From assembly GCA_021775555.1 (NCBI GenBank), contig JAJFHP010000052.1:1-55586 (forward strand): DNA of 55,586 nt, in the 5' to 3' direction. Positions 8,775 through 17,675 of this stretch are shown piece after piece; the stretch's first letter is position 1; every line of letters starts with the position of its first letter. The position numbers and the translations under genes are program-made. The stretch comes from Hyphomicrobiales bacterium. GTDB taxonomy: Bacteria > Pseudomonadota > Alphaproteobacteria > Rhizobiales > Methyloligellaceae. The notes below the pieces were generated by a model. It made no database searches. It was not told where the DNA came from and saw only the letters and a list, made by a program, of their open reading frames with translations.

Positions 8775-9059
8775 ATGATAGAAAAAGTGCAAGAGAATAT
8801 GGACGTCAAAGAGAACTCTGCTGCGGTGATGAGCTCAATCGAATTCGCGCGGCTTGGCGATGGCCTGGTGGCCTATGTCAAGCAGGTCAACAGCAACCAG
8901 GCGCGCAACCTGTTCCCAGCCCTGACCGGCTTGCCGGAAGGGATTGATCTGTACGCCGTGGTGGGTGCCGATGGAACGCCGCTCGGGCTGACCGACAGCC
9001 GCTCATCCGCGATCGCCAGTGTGATTGAATATGAGCTGGAGCCGGTTAGCGTGCACTAG
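8775..9059 (+). CDS. DUF1150 family protein
   Basis: Small acidic protein (94 aa) of DUF1150, known from alphaproteobacteria and usually next to hsp20. Function is not established. Visible features: the central YVKQVNSNQARNLFPALTGL and the C-terminal LYAVVGADGTPLGLTDSR segment, which define the family. There is no signal peptide, membrane helix or cysteine motif. An excellent ribosome site (AAAGGAGG) precedes the ATG at 8775. The 98-base gap after hsp20 without a clear terminator suggests co-expression with the chaperone. Confidence 0.9.
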   Translation: MIEKVQENMDVKENSAAVMSSIEFARLGDGLVAYVKQVNSNQARNLFPALTGLPEGIDLYAVVGADGTPLGLTDSRSSAIASVIEYELEPVSVH

Positions 9060-9090
9060 CGCGATTTTGGCGGATTGAGAAAAATTACGC

Positions 9091-9555
9091 TTACGCCGCG
9101 TGTTCTTTCTCAGCTTCCGTCAAGATGTCGTAGATCGCATCATTGCTGCCTGCCGTGCGGAGGCTTTCAATTGCAGCCGGCGCCCGCAAGAACCGTGAAA
9201 TCCGCGCCAGGGCCTTCAGATGGTCCGCACCGGCACTCTCAGGAGCCAGGAGCAAAAATACCAGATCAACCGGTTCAGCATCCACGGCCTCGAAATCGAT
9301 AGGTTGTTCAAGGCGTGCAAACAGGCCGACGATTTTGTTCAGGCCGGCAATCTTGCCATGGGGAATGGCGATGCCTTGTCCCACACCTGTCGAGCCGAGT
9401 CGTTCACGCTGAAGCAATGTGTCGAAGATGTCGCGCTCTGGAAGGTCGGTGAGCAGCGCAGCGGATGCTGAAAGCTCCTGGAGCGCATGCTTTTTGTTCT
9501 TCGCGTTGAGTGCGATAAAAATGCTCTCTGGATTTATGAGATCGCTTAGATCCAT
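9091..9555 (-). CDS. ptsN: Nitrogen-related PTS enzyme IIA (PtsN)
   Basis: Phosphoacceptor of the PTS-Ntr regulatory chain (PtsP to NPr to PtsN). In proteobacteria it links nitrogen and carbon status to potassium transport and sigma-54-related control. The 154-aa protein is a single EIIA domain with the phosphorylated histidine at residue 66 in GQGIAIPHGKI and the conserved AVDAEPVDLVFLLLAPE strand. Start ATG at 9555. Convergent with DUF1150 and downstream of hpf and rpoN, the classical proteobacterial rpoN neighbourhood. Confidence 0.95.
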   Translation of the reverse strand: MDLSDLINPESIFIALNAKNKKHALQELSASAALLTDLPERDIFDTLLQRERLGSTGVGQGIAIPHGKIAGLNKIVGLFARLEQPIDFEAVDAEPVDLVFLLLAPESAGADHLKALARISRFLRAPAAIESLRTAGSNDAIYDILTEAEKEHAA

Positions 9556-9616
9556 GAAACTGATTTCAACCTCTGAAATTGACTGCTGACAAGCCTTGAA
9601 GGCCTGGCAGTGCTTA

Positions 9617-10201
9617 CTAGCTGGTTAGCGGTATATCGCCGCCTGGATCAATCCAGCCGATATTACCATCATCTCGCCGATAGACGATATTAATTCGGCC
9701 CTGGCCGGCATTTTGAAAAACAAGGAGCGGACGCTCTGCAAGATCGAGTTGCATCACCGCGTCGCTGACCGAGAGTTCGTGGATAGCTGTCTGGGTCTCT
9801 GCCACGATGACCGGATTGTCGTCTTCGGGTTCGGGCGCTTCATCCTCCACGGATTGAATGACATAGTAGGGTGCCTGGATATCGGCGGGCTTTTTCTCCG
9901 ACGGTCCATGGCGCTTCTTCAGTCGCCGCTTGTAGCGGCGCAAACGTTTCTCGAGGCGTTCCAGTGCTTGATCCGCGCTTGCATAGGCGTCGGCAGCCTC
10001 TCCACGCGCTTCAAGGCTCAGCCCCGATTGCAGCAATATGGTGCAGCCGGTGAGGAACGATCCGCGCGTCTTCTCGATGCGGACATGGCCCGAAGGGCTC
10101 TGGCCGGCAAATTTATCGAGCGTATTTTGAACACGATTTTCCACGTAAGAACGCAAAGCCTCTCCAACGTCCAGATTTTTGCCGGTAACTTGTAGTGCCA
10201 T
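9617..10201 (-). CDS. hpf: Ribosome hibernation-promoting factor, long form
   Basis: Binds the 30S subunit in stationary phase or starvation and, through its C-terminal domain, joins two 70S particles into inactive 100S dimers. The 194-aa form from ATG 10201 (MALQVTGKNLDVGEALRSYV) matches the family start. The longer frame begins with a GTG at 10228 and adds nine unrelated residues. The N-terminal S30AE domain covers residues 1 to about 100 and contains the basic RLEKRLRRYKRRLKKRH. An acidic linker (about 120-140) follows, then the dimerisation domain with ERPLLVFQNAGQGRINIVYR. It lies between rpoN and ptsN, as in many proteobacteria. Confidence 0.93.
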   Translation of the reverse strand: MALQVTGKNLDVGEALRSYVENRVQNTLDKFAGQSPSGHVRIEKTRGSFLTGCTILLQSGLSLEARGEAADAYASADQALERLEKRLRRYKRRLKKRHGPSEKKPADIQAPYYVIQSVEDEAPEPEDDNPVIVAETQTAIHELSVSDAVMQLDLAERPLLVFQNAGQGRINIVYRRDDGNIGWIDPGGDIPLTS

Positions 10202-10463
10202 CGCCTCGTCCGTTACTGCGACGGCCACGCCTCGTTCGCAGCGGGCCGGGGCCCAAATTCGATCCGTCTCTTCTGGACGGAACGATGCTCAAATAGCAAT
10301 GCGGTCAAGGGATCTTCTGATGCCTTCTGCCGCGGGCCGGGAAACTAGACCACGAGTCAGAGCAGTGTCAAACTGATTCCTTACCCAAAAAATAAAGGTT
10401 GCACAGTTTATTAACAGGGGTCGGGAATTGGCGGGTTTCTGCGGTTTTTTTAATATGCGTTAG

Positions 10464-10490
10464 AAAAACCCAAGCTTTTTTGCGGGTTTA
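10464..10490 (-). terminator. Probable terminator of rpoN
   Basis: On the minus strand the rpoN stop codon opens the stem AAACCC (10489-10484), followed by a 12-base A-rich loop, GGGTTT (10471-10466) and further Ts. The stem is short and overlaps the stop codon, so strength is uncertain. It would separate rpoN from hpf, which starts 263 bases further on. Confidence 0.45.
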
Positions 10491-12041
10491 TGACAATGGG
10501 CTCAATGCCATTTTTTTCTCTCGCCGCCGCTGGACTGAAGAAGGAATTCTCATGGATTCCCGGTATTTTGCGACAGTGCGCCGGGCAATGTCGATGCGTT
10601 CCACTTTCAGCAGTTCAACAATTTTATCATCGGACAAAATTTTGGTGGCGGCCTCATTGTCGATCAGTTGCTTGATGCGGTACCGCACGGCTTCTGAAGA
10701 ATGGGCCTCTCCTGCTCCTGAAGAGGGGATCGAGGATGTAAAGAAATATTTCAATTCAAAATTGCCGCGCGACGTCGCCATATATTTGTTGCTGGTTACG
10801 CGGCTGACGGTGGACTCGTGCATTTCGATGGCATCGGCCACGGTCTTGAGATTGAGCGGGCGCAGATATTGCACGCCATGAGTTAGGAACGCGTCCTGCT
10901 GCTTAACGATCTCCTTCGAGACCTTGAGAATTGTGCGTGCGCGCTGGTCGAGGCTTTTCACAAGCCAGTTGGCAGTTTGCAGACAATCTGACAGGTAAGT
11001 CTTGTCCTTCTCCAGTTTCGTAGTCTTGCTGACGGTTGCGTAATAGGCCTGGTTGACCAGCACCTTTGGTAGCGTTTCGTTGTTGAGTTCAACCAGCCAG
11101 CCGCCATCGGGCCGCTGGCGCACGAAGACATCCGGCACGATGGTCTGGACCGATGATTTGCCGAACTTCAGCCCGGGTTTCGGCTCTAGCATCTTGATCT
11201 CGGAGATCATGTCGGTGAGATCTTCATCCGACACGTCGCACGCGCGCCTGAGCCCGGCCATGTCCCGGGTGGCCAGCAGATCGAGATTGGCAATAAAGGC
11301 CTCGATGGCCGGGTCGAAGCGATTTTTGTCCTTCAGTTGCAGGGTGAGGCATTCAGCGAGGTCCCGGGCGAACACACCGGCCGGCTCGAGGGTTTGCAAG
11401 GTATCGAGCGTTTCCTCGATTAATTCCATCGGTGCGCCGAGGCGTTTCGAAAGCCCTTCAAGGTCGCCGCGCACATAGCCGTCCTCATCGACCATATCAA
11501 TCAGGTGATCGCCGATGAGTCGTTTGACAGGATCGGAGATCGCCAGATGCAATTGCCCTGAAAGGTGATCCTGAAGGTTGATTTCCTCGGCGACGAAGGC
11601 TTCCAGATTGATATCACCCCCTACGCCGCCAGTGCTGCCGCCAGATCCGCCAGTGGACCAGTTGTCCCCGACAGGGGCTGGTCTCGGTTCGGCTGATTCA
11701 GGGAATACATTTTCCGCATCCGTGTCGAACACGCTCTCGGTGTCGCGCTGGACCTGGTTCGTCGTCAGGTCCAGGTTGGCATCTTCTTGCCGGGACTCAC
11801 TGTCGCTTTCACTTTCGCCTTCGGACCCACGATCGGGCTTATCATCACTGTCCCCGGTGCGCCGTTCCGCCTGGTCTTCGCCTTCGGAGTGCTCCAGTAG
11901 CGGGTTGCTCTCAAGCTCCCCTTCCACAAACTCCAGCAGTTCCATATTGGAGAGTTGCAGCAGCTTTATCGCTTGCTGCAATTGCGGCGTCATCACAAGG
12001 CTTTGGCCCTGCCTCAGTTCAAGTCTTGATGAAAGCGCCAT
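10488..12041 (-). CDS. rpoN: RNA polymerase sigma-54 factor RpoN
   Basis: Alternative sigma factor for nitrogen assimilation and other activator-dependent genes, recognising -24/-12 promoters. The 517-aa product has the N-terminal activator-interacting region I (LRQGQSLVMTPQLQQAIKLL) and an acidic region II, here rich in Asp, Ser and Glu (about residues 50-130). The core-binding domain follows (about 150-330). The C-terminal DNA-binding part has the HTH (MHESTVSRVTSNKY) and the RpoN box, which reads ARRTVAKYRESMRIPSS, a match to the invariant ARRTVAKYRE. Start ATG 12041 is 18 bases after the lptB stop, so it probably shares a transcript with the Lpt genes. Confidence 0.97.
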   Translation of the reverse strand: MALSSRLELRQGQSLVMTPQLQQAIKLLQLSNMELLEFVEGELESNPLLEHSEGEDQAERRTGDSDDKPDRGSEGESESDSESRQEDANLDLTTNQVQRDTESVFDTDAENVFPESAEPRPAPVGDNWSTGGSGGSTGGVGGDINLEAFVAEEINLQDHLSGQLHLAISDPVKRLIGDHLIDMVDEDGYVRGDLEGLSKRLGAPMELIEETLDTLQTLEPAGVFARDLAECLTLQLKDKNRFDPAIEAFIANLDLLATRDMAGLRRACDVSDEDLTDMISEIKMLEPKPGLKFGKSSVQTIVPDVFVRQRPDGGWLVELNNETLPKVLVNQAYYATVSKTTKLEKDKTYLSDCLQTANWLVKSLDQRARTILKVSKEIVKQQDAFLTHGVQYLRPLNLKTVADAIEMHESTVSRVTSNKYMATSRGNFELKYFFTSSIPSSGAGEAHSSEAVRYRIKQLIDNEAATKILSDDKIVELLKVERIDIARRTVAKYRESMRIPSSVQRRREKKMALSPLS

Positions 12042-12059
12042 GGCTATTTGATCCTGGTC

Positions 12060-12896
12060 TTAAAGTGAGAACTCATCGCCGAGATAAACGCGCCGCACAT
12101 CTTCGTTGGCAACGATCTCTTCCGGCGTGCCTTCGGTCAGAAGCTGTCCTTCAGCTATGATGTAGGCCCTGTCCACAAGGTCGAGAGTCTCGCGCACATT
12201 ATGGTCGGTGATGAGAACGCCGATGCCCCGGTCGGTCAGGTGCCGCACCAGGTCGCGGATATCTCCGATGGCAATAGGGTCGATGCCGGCGAAGGGTTCA
12301 TCAAGGAGCATGAAGGCCGGGCGGCTTGCCAGCGCACGCGCAATCTCGACGCGGCGGCGCTCTCCGCCCGACAGGGCGATGGAGGGTGAGTTGCGCACCC
12401 GCGTGATCTTGAATTCCTCCAGCAGTGCTTCCAAATGCTCCGCTCTTTTTGCCTTGTCGGGCTCGACCAGTTCGAGCACCGCGCGAATATTCTGTTCAAC
12501 CGTGAGACCTCTGAAAATAGAAGCCTCCTGGGGCAGGTAACCGATGCCGAGGCGTGCGCGCCTGTACATCGGCAACCGGGTGATATCCTCCCCGTCAATC
12601 AGGATGCGGCCTTCATCGGCGGAGATGAGACCGGTGATCATGTAGAACACCGTCGTCTTGCCGGCACCGTTGGGTCCCAGCAAACCCACCGCCTCGCCGC
12701 GCTCCAGGCAGAGGCTTACGCCACGCACAACAGGACGCTTTTTGAAACTCTTTACGACTGAATCGACCGTCAAACGGCCTTGCGACCCTTCGCGCTGAAC
12801 GGCGAACTCAGGTTCGAACCCGAACTCTTCGAACGCCCCGCCTGTCGGGTCCTGGGCTGAAACGGGGCGGTCAGGAAATGACAACAGTTTACCCAC
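12060..12896 (-). CDS. lptB: LPS export ABC ATPase LptB
   Basis: Cytoplasmic ATPase that powers lipopolysaccharide extraction from the inner membrane with LptF/LptG (not in this window). 278 aa; Walker [11 protein letters not shown]-loop [12 protein letters not shown], signature [15 protein letters not shown], Walker [14 protein letters not shown] and H-loop [11 protein letters not shown] are all intact. LPS-specific features are the VLLTDH-like switch and the C-terminal RRVYLGDEF. There is an N-terminal extension of about 40 residues before the ABC domain, from a GTG at 12896; a shorter start is possible. It lies between the lptC-lptA fusion (gap 87 bases) and rpoN (gap 18 bases). Confidence 0.96.
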   Translation of the reverse strand: MGKLLSFPDRPVSAQDPTGGAFEEFGFEPEFAVQREGSQGRLTVDSVVKSFKKRPVVRGVSLCLERGEAVGLLGPNGAGKTTVFYMITGLISADEGRILIDGEDITRLPMYRRARLGIGYLPQEASIFRGLTVEQNIRAVLELVEPDKAKRAEHLEALLEEFKITRVRNSPSIALSGGERRRVEIARALASRPAFMLLDEPFAGIDPIAIGDIRDLVRHLTDRGIGVLITDHNVRETLDLVDRAYIIAEGQLLTEGTPEEIVANEDVRRVYLGDEFSL

Positions 12897-12983
12897 TGAG
12901 CCTTTCGCTTCCAGTTGAAGCGTTGCCGGTTAAGATTCGATGAAATTGGACGTCGACGGGGCGACTTGTTTGTGTATGCATTA

Positions 12984-14732
12984 TCATTGCGGAGCCGATT
13001 TTTTCTTGATCTTGTCCATGTCAGGCCCCTGGGGCATGAACAGCCCGCGCACGCGCTGGCGTTTTGTGCCCCCCTGATTGTTGACAATCCGGCTGCGGTT
13101 GGTCTTCAGATCGATGATCAACTGGTCGCCCTTTATCACATTCCCGCTCTGGCTTAACACAACATTGCCTCCGATTGTCACGGTCTGGTTGGCCACGTTG
13201 AAAAGCGCCCAGTCGCTGGTGGTCGACTGGTTGTCCGCCGTGGTGATGAGCACCTTGCCTTCGGCGCGTATACTCGAAATCTTGCTTCCACCAGATTTTT
13301 TATCCGCAGCCCCCGTTGGCGCTTCCCCGCTGTATTTCACCTTCAACAGCTTCGAGCGCATTGTCATCTTGCCCTGCGAGGCTTTGACGTTGCCCTGGAA
13401 TTCGGCTTGCTTCCTCGTGTCGTAAATGACCAGCGCGTCAGCTTCAATATTTACCGGTTTCCCGCTGGTGCTCGTGAGATCGAATTGGGCAGATCCGGAA
13501 CTCAAACCTTGTGATTTTGTTTTTTCAGTCTTGGCGCTTCCAGGTTTTTTATCCGATGCCGGGGGCTTAAAGTGACCATGAACCCTGCCCAGTGGGGGAA
13601 AACGGGTGATGTTGGTGGCGAGGTCGGAGACCATGCGTTTGCCCGTCAGAGTGTTTCCTTTCTGGGTCAGCGTGACATTTTCATCCAGCGTCAGCTTCTG
13701 CTTGACGGAATCATAGATCAGCCGTGCAGCGTTGGCCCGGCGACCATCCGCAGTCACAATTCTTACATCTCCAATGGCTTCGATGAGGCTCAGCTTGCTT
13801 GCAGGCTGCTCCTTGCCGGCGTCCCTGGCAGAATCAGCGCTTGCGGGATTGTCTTTTTTATCGTTCGCATAGACGACCTTGAGGTCGTTGGATGTCATTT
13901 GCGACCCGGCCTGCTCCGTCGTCACGCCTCCCGTGAACAGGGCATATTTCTTCTTATCGAAAATCATCAGTTTCGGCGCGGCGATATTGACCGGCTGATC
14001 GCTTTTAAAGGATTTCGCGAAGGATTGAACGGGAGCTTCGGGTTTCACCTTGTCGGGTTTCTTCTCCTGCTCCAGGCGCACCCGCACATCGCCTTCGAAC
14101 ACAACTTCGCTGGCGGGCATATTCAGGTGCATTGAGTGAGAATCGAGAACGCCACTTGGGAAGGTGACCGTCACCGGCACCTTGCTGATTACGATTTGCT
14201 CTTTCATGTTGACATCGGCCCGCTTCAGATGGGCCACCATGCCCGTGCTCTGGGCCGCGCGAATATCGCCGATCAATTGCAGTTTCTCGGTTTTGGTTTC
14301 GAATTTTCCCTTAGGTGCTGACAGCCGCGACCAGCCCTTTTTGGCATCGTTCATCTCTGCCTTGATCTCGGTGAGATGAATAATGTCGGGGTTGGCAACG
14401 GCCTGCTCGGCATATTTGGCCGTCACCACATAGACGCCCTTCTCCTTGTTGGCGCCTTCGAGCTTTGGATTGACCATGCGCAAGTTGCCCTTCTCGATCA
14501 CCAGGCTCTCAACACTGGCATCCATATTGCCGATTGAGACATGGAGCTTGGGCGAGATGAAATAGAGGCCGCTCACCGCAACGGCGAGAATTGGCAGGGC
14601 AATACGCAGTCGTGATACGAGTTTGCTGTGCGAGCGGGCGCGCTTGAGGGATTGCTCCCGGTCCTTCAGGGAGGGCGACTTTAAAAAGTCCCGGGCCGTG
14701 AGGTCGAATGGATGATGGACGTCGCTCGTCAT
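12984..14732 (-). CDS. LptC-LptA fusion with two OstA domains
   Basis: LPS transport bridge protein. The 582-aa chain begins with a short cytoplasmic part, one membrane anchor (about residues 43-60) and an LptC-type periplasmic domain (about 60-225, with VYVVTAKYAEQ). Two OstA/LptA-like beta domains follow, at about 246-385 (QPVNIAAPKLMIFDKKKYAL) and 426-555 (KPVNIEADALVIYDTRKQAE). The spacing, DxxxKxAxFxGxV pattern and GDQLIIDL ending repeat between the two. Most bacteria have separate LptC (about 200 aa) and LptA (about 180 aa) genes; here they are one reading frame with no internal stop or obvious internal start. Upstream of lptB and rpoN on the same strand. The domain assignment is from pattern recognition and the bridge role is inferred. 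Confidence 0.85.
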   Translation of the reverse strand: MTSDVHHPFDLTARDFLKSPSLKDREQSLKRARSHSKLVSRLRIALPILAVAVSGLYFISPKLHVSIGNMDASVESLVIEKGNLRMVNPKLEGANKEKGVYVVTAKYAEQAVANPDIIHLTEIKAEMNDAKKGWSRLSAPKGKFETKTEKLQLIGDIRAAQSTGMVAHLKRADVNMKEQIVISKVPVTVTFPSGVLDSHSMHLNMPASEVVFEGDVRVRLEQEKKPDKVKPEAPVQSFAKSFKSDQPVNIAAPKLMIFDKKKYALFTGGVTTEQAGSQMTSNDLKVVYANDKKDNPASADSARDAGKEQPASKLSLIEAIGDVRIVTADGRRANAARLIYDSVKQKLTLDENVTLTQKGNTLTGKRMVSDLATNITRFPPLGRVHGHFKPPASDKKPGSAKTEKTKSQGLSSGSAQFDLTSTSGKPVNIEADALVIYDTRKQAEFQGNVKASQGKMTMRSKLLKVKYSGEAPTGAADKKSGGSKISSIRAEGKVLITTADNQSTTSDWALFNVANQTVTIGGNVVLSQSGNVIKGDQLIIDLKTNRSRIVNNQGGTKRQRVRGLFMPQGPDMDKIKKKSAPQ

Positions 14733-14862
14733 AGTCGGTGATTCTAACCCTTTTTTACCGCCCAGGCAGCTTAAAGGTTTAAATGACTTGCTGATTATTG
14801 GCGCAAACTATGCCCGGAGTGGGGCCGGTTTAACATGGACGGGGGAACTTCAGAGCCATGAC

Positions 14863-15474
14863 CTAGTGAGAAAAGATATCTTCATCCGCCCATCCGCCGA
14901 GGTCGAGCTTCGCGCGGGTGGGGAGGAACTCGAAGCAGGAGCGTGCCAGTTCCTCGCGCCCCTCGCGGGCCAGCATGTCATCGAGCTTGTTCTTAAGTGC
15001 ATGCAAATAGAGCACGTCCGAGGCGGCATATGTGAGCTGTTCGGGCGTAAGCTTCTTGGCCCCCCAGTCGGAGGATTGCTGCTGCTTGGATATCTCAACG
15101 CCGATCAGGTCCCTGCAAAGATCCTTCAGCCCGTGCCGGTCTGTGAAGGTGCGTGTCAGCCGGGAGGCGATTTTGCTGCAATAGAGCGGTTCCGCCAAGA
15201 CGCCGAAGGAATGATAGAGAACCGCGATATCGAAACGGGCAAAGTGAAACAGTTTCATTATTTTCGGATCGGCCAGAAGCTTTTTGAGATTTGGTGCATC
15301 GGGCACGCCCTTGGTGATCTGCACCAGATGCGCATTGCCATCACCGCTTGAAAGCTGGACCAGGCACAGCCGGTCGCGCAGCGGGTTGAGGCCGAGAGTT
15401 TCTGTATCTATGGCGACGGCGGAGCCGAAATCGAGACCTTCGGGGAGATCGCCCTGATGGAGTTCCACGCTCAT
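14863..15474 (-). CDS. rnd: Ribonuclease D, short exonuclease-only form
   Basis: 3'-5' exoribonuclease of the DEDD family acting in tRNA 3' maturation and RNA decay. The start is set at ATG 15474 (MSVELHQGDLPEGLDFGSAV). The open frame extends upstream to 15819 but passes through a tRNA gene, so that part is not coding. The 203-aa protein has motif I AIDTETLGLNPLRDRLCLVQ, motif II FHFARFDIAVLY and motif III LTYAASDVLYLHALKNKL, with DEDD acidic residues visible. It lacks the HRDC domains of E. coli RNase D, as is usual in alphaproteobacteria. Confidence 0.93.
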   Translation of the reverse strand: MSVELHQGDLPEGLDFGSAVAIDTETLGLNPLRDRLCLVQLSSGDGNAHLVQITKGVPDAPNLKKLLADPKIMKLFHFARFDIAVLYHSFGVLAEPLYCSKIASRLTRTFTDRHGLKDLCRDLIGVEISKQQQSSDWGAKKLTPEQLTYAASDVLYLHALKNKLDDMLAREGREELARSCFEFLPTRAKLDLGGWADEDIFSH

Positions 15475-15536
15475 GGGATTGGCCTCGTGTAAGTGAATGT
15501 GCGGCAGGGCCACGCATAGCCTGCAATAGCGAAACG

Positions 15537-15623
<87 letters not shown>

Positions 15624-15781
15624 ACTGTGACCTCCAGTTACGAGAGCGCGCACGCCTTGTCAATTGGCGGTGATTGGTCACTTCACATGAGGACTGAGTG
15701 CGTGTAATCCTGATGTACATATATGGCGCGGCGCGCGGGAGCTGATTCACAGGGCTTTCTGCAACCAAGGGGGCAAGTTTC

Positions 15782-16756
15782 ATGGCCATCAGGTTGGGCT
15801 CATCAAGTCTGGTTACCATCTATGGCGGTTCGGGTTTTGTCGGGCGTCACGTCACCCAGGCGCTGGCGCGGACGGGTTGCCGGATTCGTATCGCCGTGCG
15901 CCGCCCTGACCTTGCGGGGCATTTGCAGCCCCTTGGCGGAGTCGGGCAAATTCATGCGGTCCAGGCCAATCTGCGCTATCCCGATTCGGTGGCGAAGGCG
16001 GCGGAAGGTGCTGATGCCATCGTAAATCTGGTGGGCATTCTCAATGAGACGGGCAAGCAGAAATTTTCGGACGTTCAGGCAACTGGCGCGCATAATGTTG
16101 CCCGCGCTGCACAAGCCGAGGGTATCAAGACGCTGGTGCATGTTTCGGCGATAGGCGCAGATGCACGTTCAAACTCTTTTTATGCCCAGTCGAAAGCGGC
16201 CGGCGAAGCCTATGTGAAAAAAGCTATTCCCGATGCAGTCATTCTGCGCCCCTCCATCGTGTTCGGTCAGGAGGATGAATTTTTCAATCGCTTCGCTGCC
16301 ATGGCCCGCATCTCGCCGGTGCTGCCATTGATTGGCGGGGGTCACACGAAGTTTCAGCCGGTCTTCGCCGGTGATGTTGCCCTGGCTGTTGTGGAGGTGC
16401 TCAGGAGCGAGGGTGCAGCTGGACAGATCTTCGAGCTTGGCGGACCGGAAGTTCTGACCTTCAAGGAAGTTCTGCAGCGCATCCTGCATCATTGCCGCCG
16501 CAAGCGGTTCCTGGTTCCGGTGCCTTTCGGGGTGGCGCGGTTCAAGGCAGCCTTCCTGCAGCTGTTCCCCTCGCCCCTGCTGACGGTGGATCAGGTCAGG
16601 CTGCTTGAGCGCGACAATGTGGTGTCGTTCAAGGCGCGGACCAGCAAGCATTCGCTGGAAGGGCTGGGAATTGTCCCGGTTTTCATTGATGCGGTGGTGC
16701 CGGAATATCTCGAGCGCTTTCGCGCCTATGGCGAGTTTGCCGCTTTCCGGCGCTAA
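15782..16756 (+). CDS. NAD-dependent epimerase, complex I NDUFA9 family
   Basis: Atypical short-chain dehydrogenase (324 aa) with a Rossmann nucleotide site near the N-terminus, VTIYGGSGFVGRHVTQALAR (TxxGGxGFxGxxV), and the family strand VHVSAIGADARSNSFYAQSK with the Y-x-x-x-K pair. It belongs to the group that includes the NDUFA9 assembly subunit of mitochondrial complex I; the alphaproteobacterial enzyme's own substrate is not established. ATG at 15782 is 158 bases after the tRNA. It is convergent with uppP, with the two stops overlapping (16753-16756). Confidence 0.9.
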   Translation: MAIRLGSSSLVTIYGGSGFVGRHVTQALARTGCRIRIAVRRPDLAGHLQPLGGVGQIHAVQANLRYPDSVAKAAEGADAIVNLVGILNETGKQKFSDVQATGAHNVARAAQAEGIKTLVHVSAIGADARSNSFYAQSKAAGEAYVKKAIPDAVILRPSIVFGQEDEFFNRFAAMARISPVLPLIGGGHTKFQPVFAGDVALAVVEVLRSEGAAGQIFELGGPEVLTFKEVLQRILHHCRRKRFLVPVPFGVARFKAAFLQLFPSPLLTVDQVRLLERDNVVSFKARTSKHSLEGLGIVPVFIDAVVPEYLERFRAYGEFAAFRR

Positions 16757-17550
16757 TAATACGCCAATACCAGCAGGAAACCCGCCAGAAACATCCGGTA
16801 AATGACAAAGGGTGTGAAGCTCATTCGCTTCACCATCGCCATTAAAAAGGCGATCGCTGCCAGCGCTGAGAAGAATGTGAAAATGGCTGCTGTCACTGCC
16901 CCTGGCGGCATAACATGCCCGTTTGAATTCATCTCAACGATCGTCAGCACGCCCGCACCCGTGATGGCAGGGATGCCGAGCAGAAACGAGAAGCGCGCAG
17001 CTTCAGCGCGCTCAAAGCCCATAAACCTCGCAGCGCTCATGGTGATGCCTGATCGGCTCGTGCCCGGGATCAGTGCCAGCGCCTGGGACAGGCCGATAAT
17101 CATGGCCGGGCCAAAGGTCATGTCCGCCATTGCTTTCAGACGTGATCCCATCTTGTCGGCAACCAGAAGGACAATGCCGAAAACAAGCGCGTTCCAGGCG
17201 ACGATTTCGATACCGCGGATGCTGTCGAGCAGGTCGAACCATTTTAATGCAAGCCCGAACGCAATCGCCGGGACCGTTGCAGCGGCAATATAAGCGGCAA
17301 GGCGTGCCCTGTTGCTCCAGCGGCCACGCATCAGGTCCAGCAGGCCGGCGAGGATGGTCAGCACATCACGCCAGAAATAAACGATGATCGCGGCCAGCGA
17401 GCCGACATGGACCATTACGTCCGTGGCCATGCCCTGATCCTTCCAGCCTGTAAGGACAGGGATGAGGATTAAATGGCCCGAGGAAGAGATGGGCAGGACT
17501 TCGGTGATGCCCTGAACGATCGCCAGGACAACAATTTGTTCAAGCGGCAC
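16753..17550 (-). CDS. uppP: Undecaprenyl-diphosphate phosphatase
   Basis: Integral membrane enzyme that dephosphorylates undecaprenyl diphosphate to recycle the lipid carrier of peptidoglycan and surface glycans; the family gives bacitracin resistance (BacA). The two catalytic signatures are present: QGITEVLPISSSGHL and LIPGTSRSGITMSAARFMG. The start is placed at GTG 17550 because GGGAGG (17556-17561) sits 5 bases upstream and it gives the family N-terminus PLEQIVVLAIVQG, for 265 aa. An upstream GTG at 17583 has no comparable ribosome site. It is divergent from the FzlA-like gene. Confidence 0.95.
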   Translation of the reverse strand: MPLEQIVVLAIVQGITEVLPISSSGHLILIPVLTGWKDQGMATDVMVHVGSLAAIIVYFWRDVLTILAGLLDLMRGRWSNRARLAAYIAAATVPAIAFGLALKWFDLLDSIRGIEIVAWNALVFGIVLLVADKMGSRLKAMADMTFGPAMIIGLSQALALIPGTSRSGITMSAARFMGFERAEAARFSFLLGIPAITGAGVLTIVEMNSNGHVMPPGAVTAAIFTFFSALAAIAFLMAMVKRMSFTPFVIYRMFLAGFLLVLAYY

Positions 17551-17675
17551 GGTTGCCTCCCGCCTGGCGCGTGACCCAAGCACCTTGTTTGCATCGCCGA
17601 GTGGTTCTATACCGGACGAAGACGGTTACGCGAAGGCCCCAATTCATAACGGCACGCGCACAGAGCCCGCGATAC

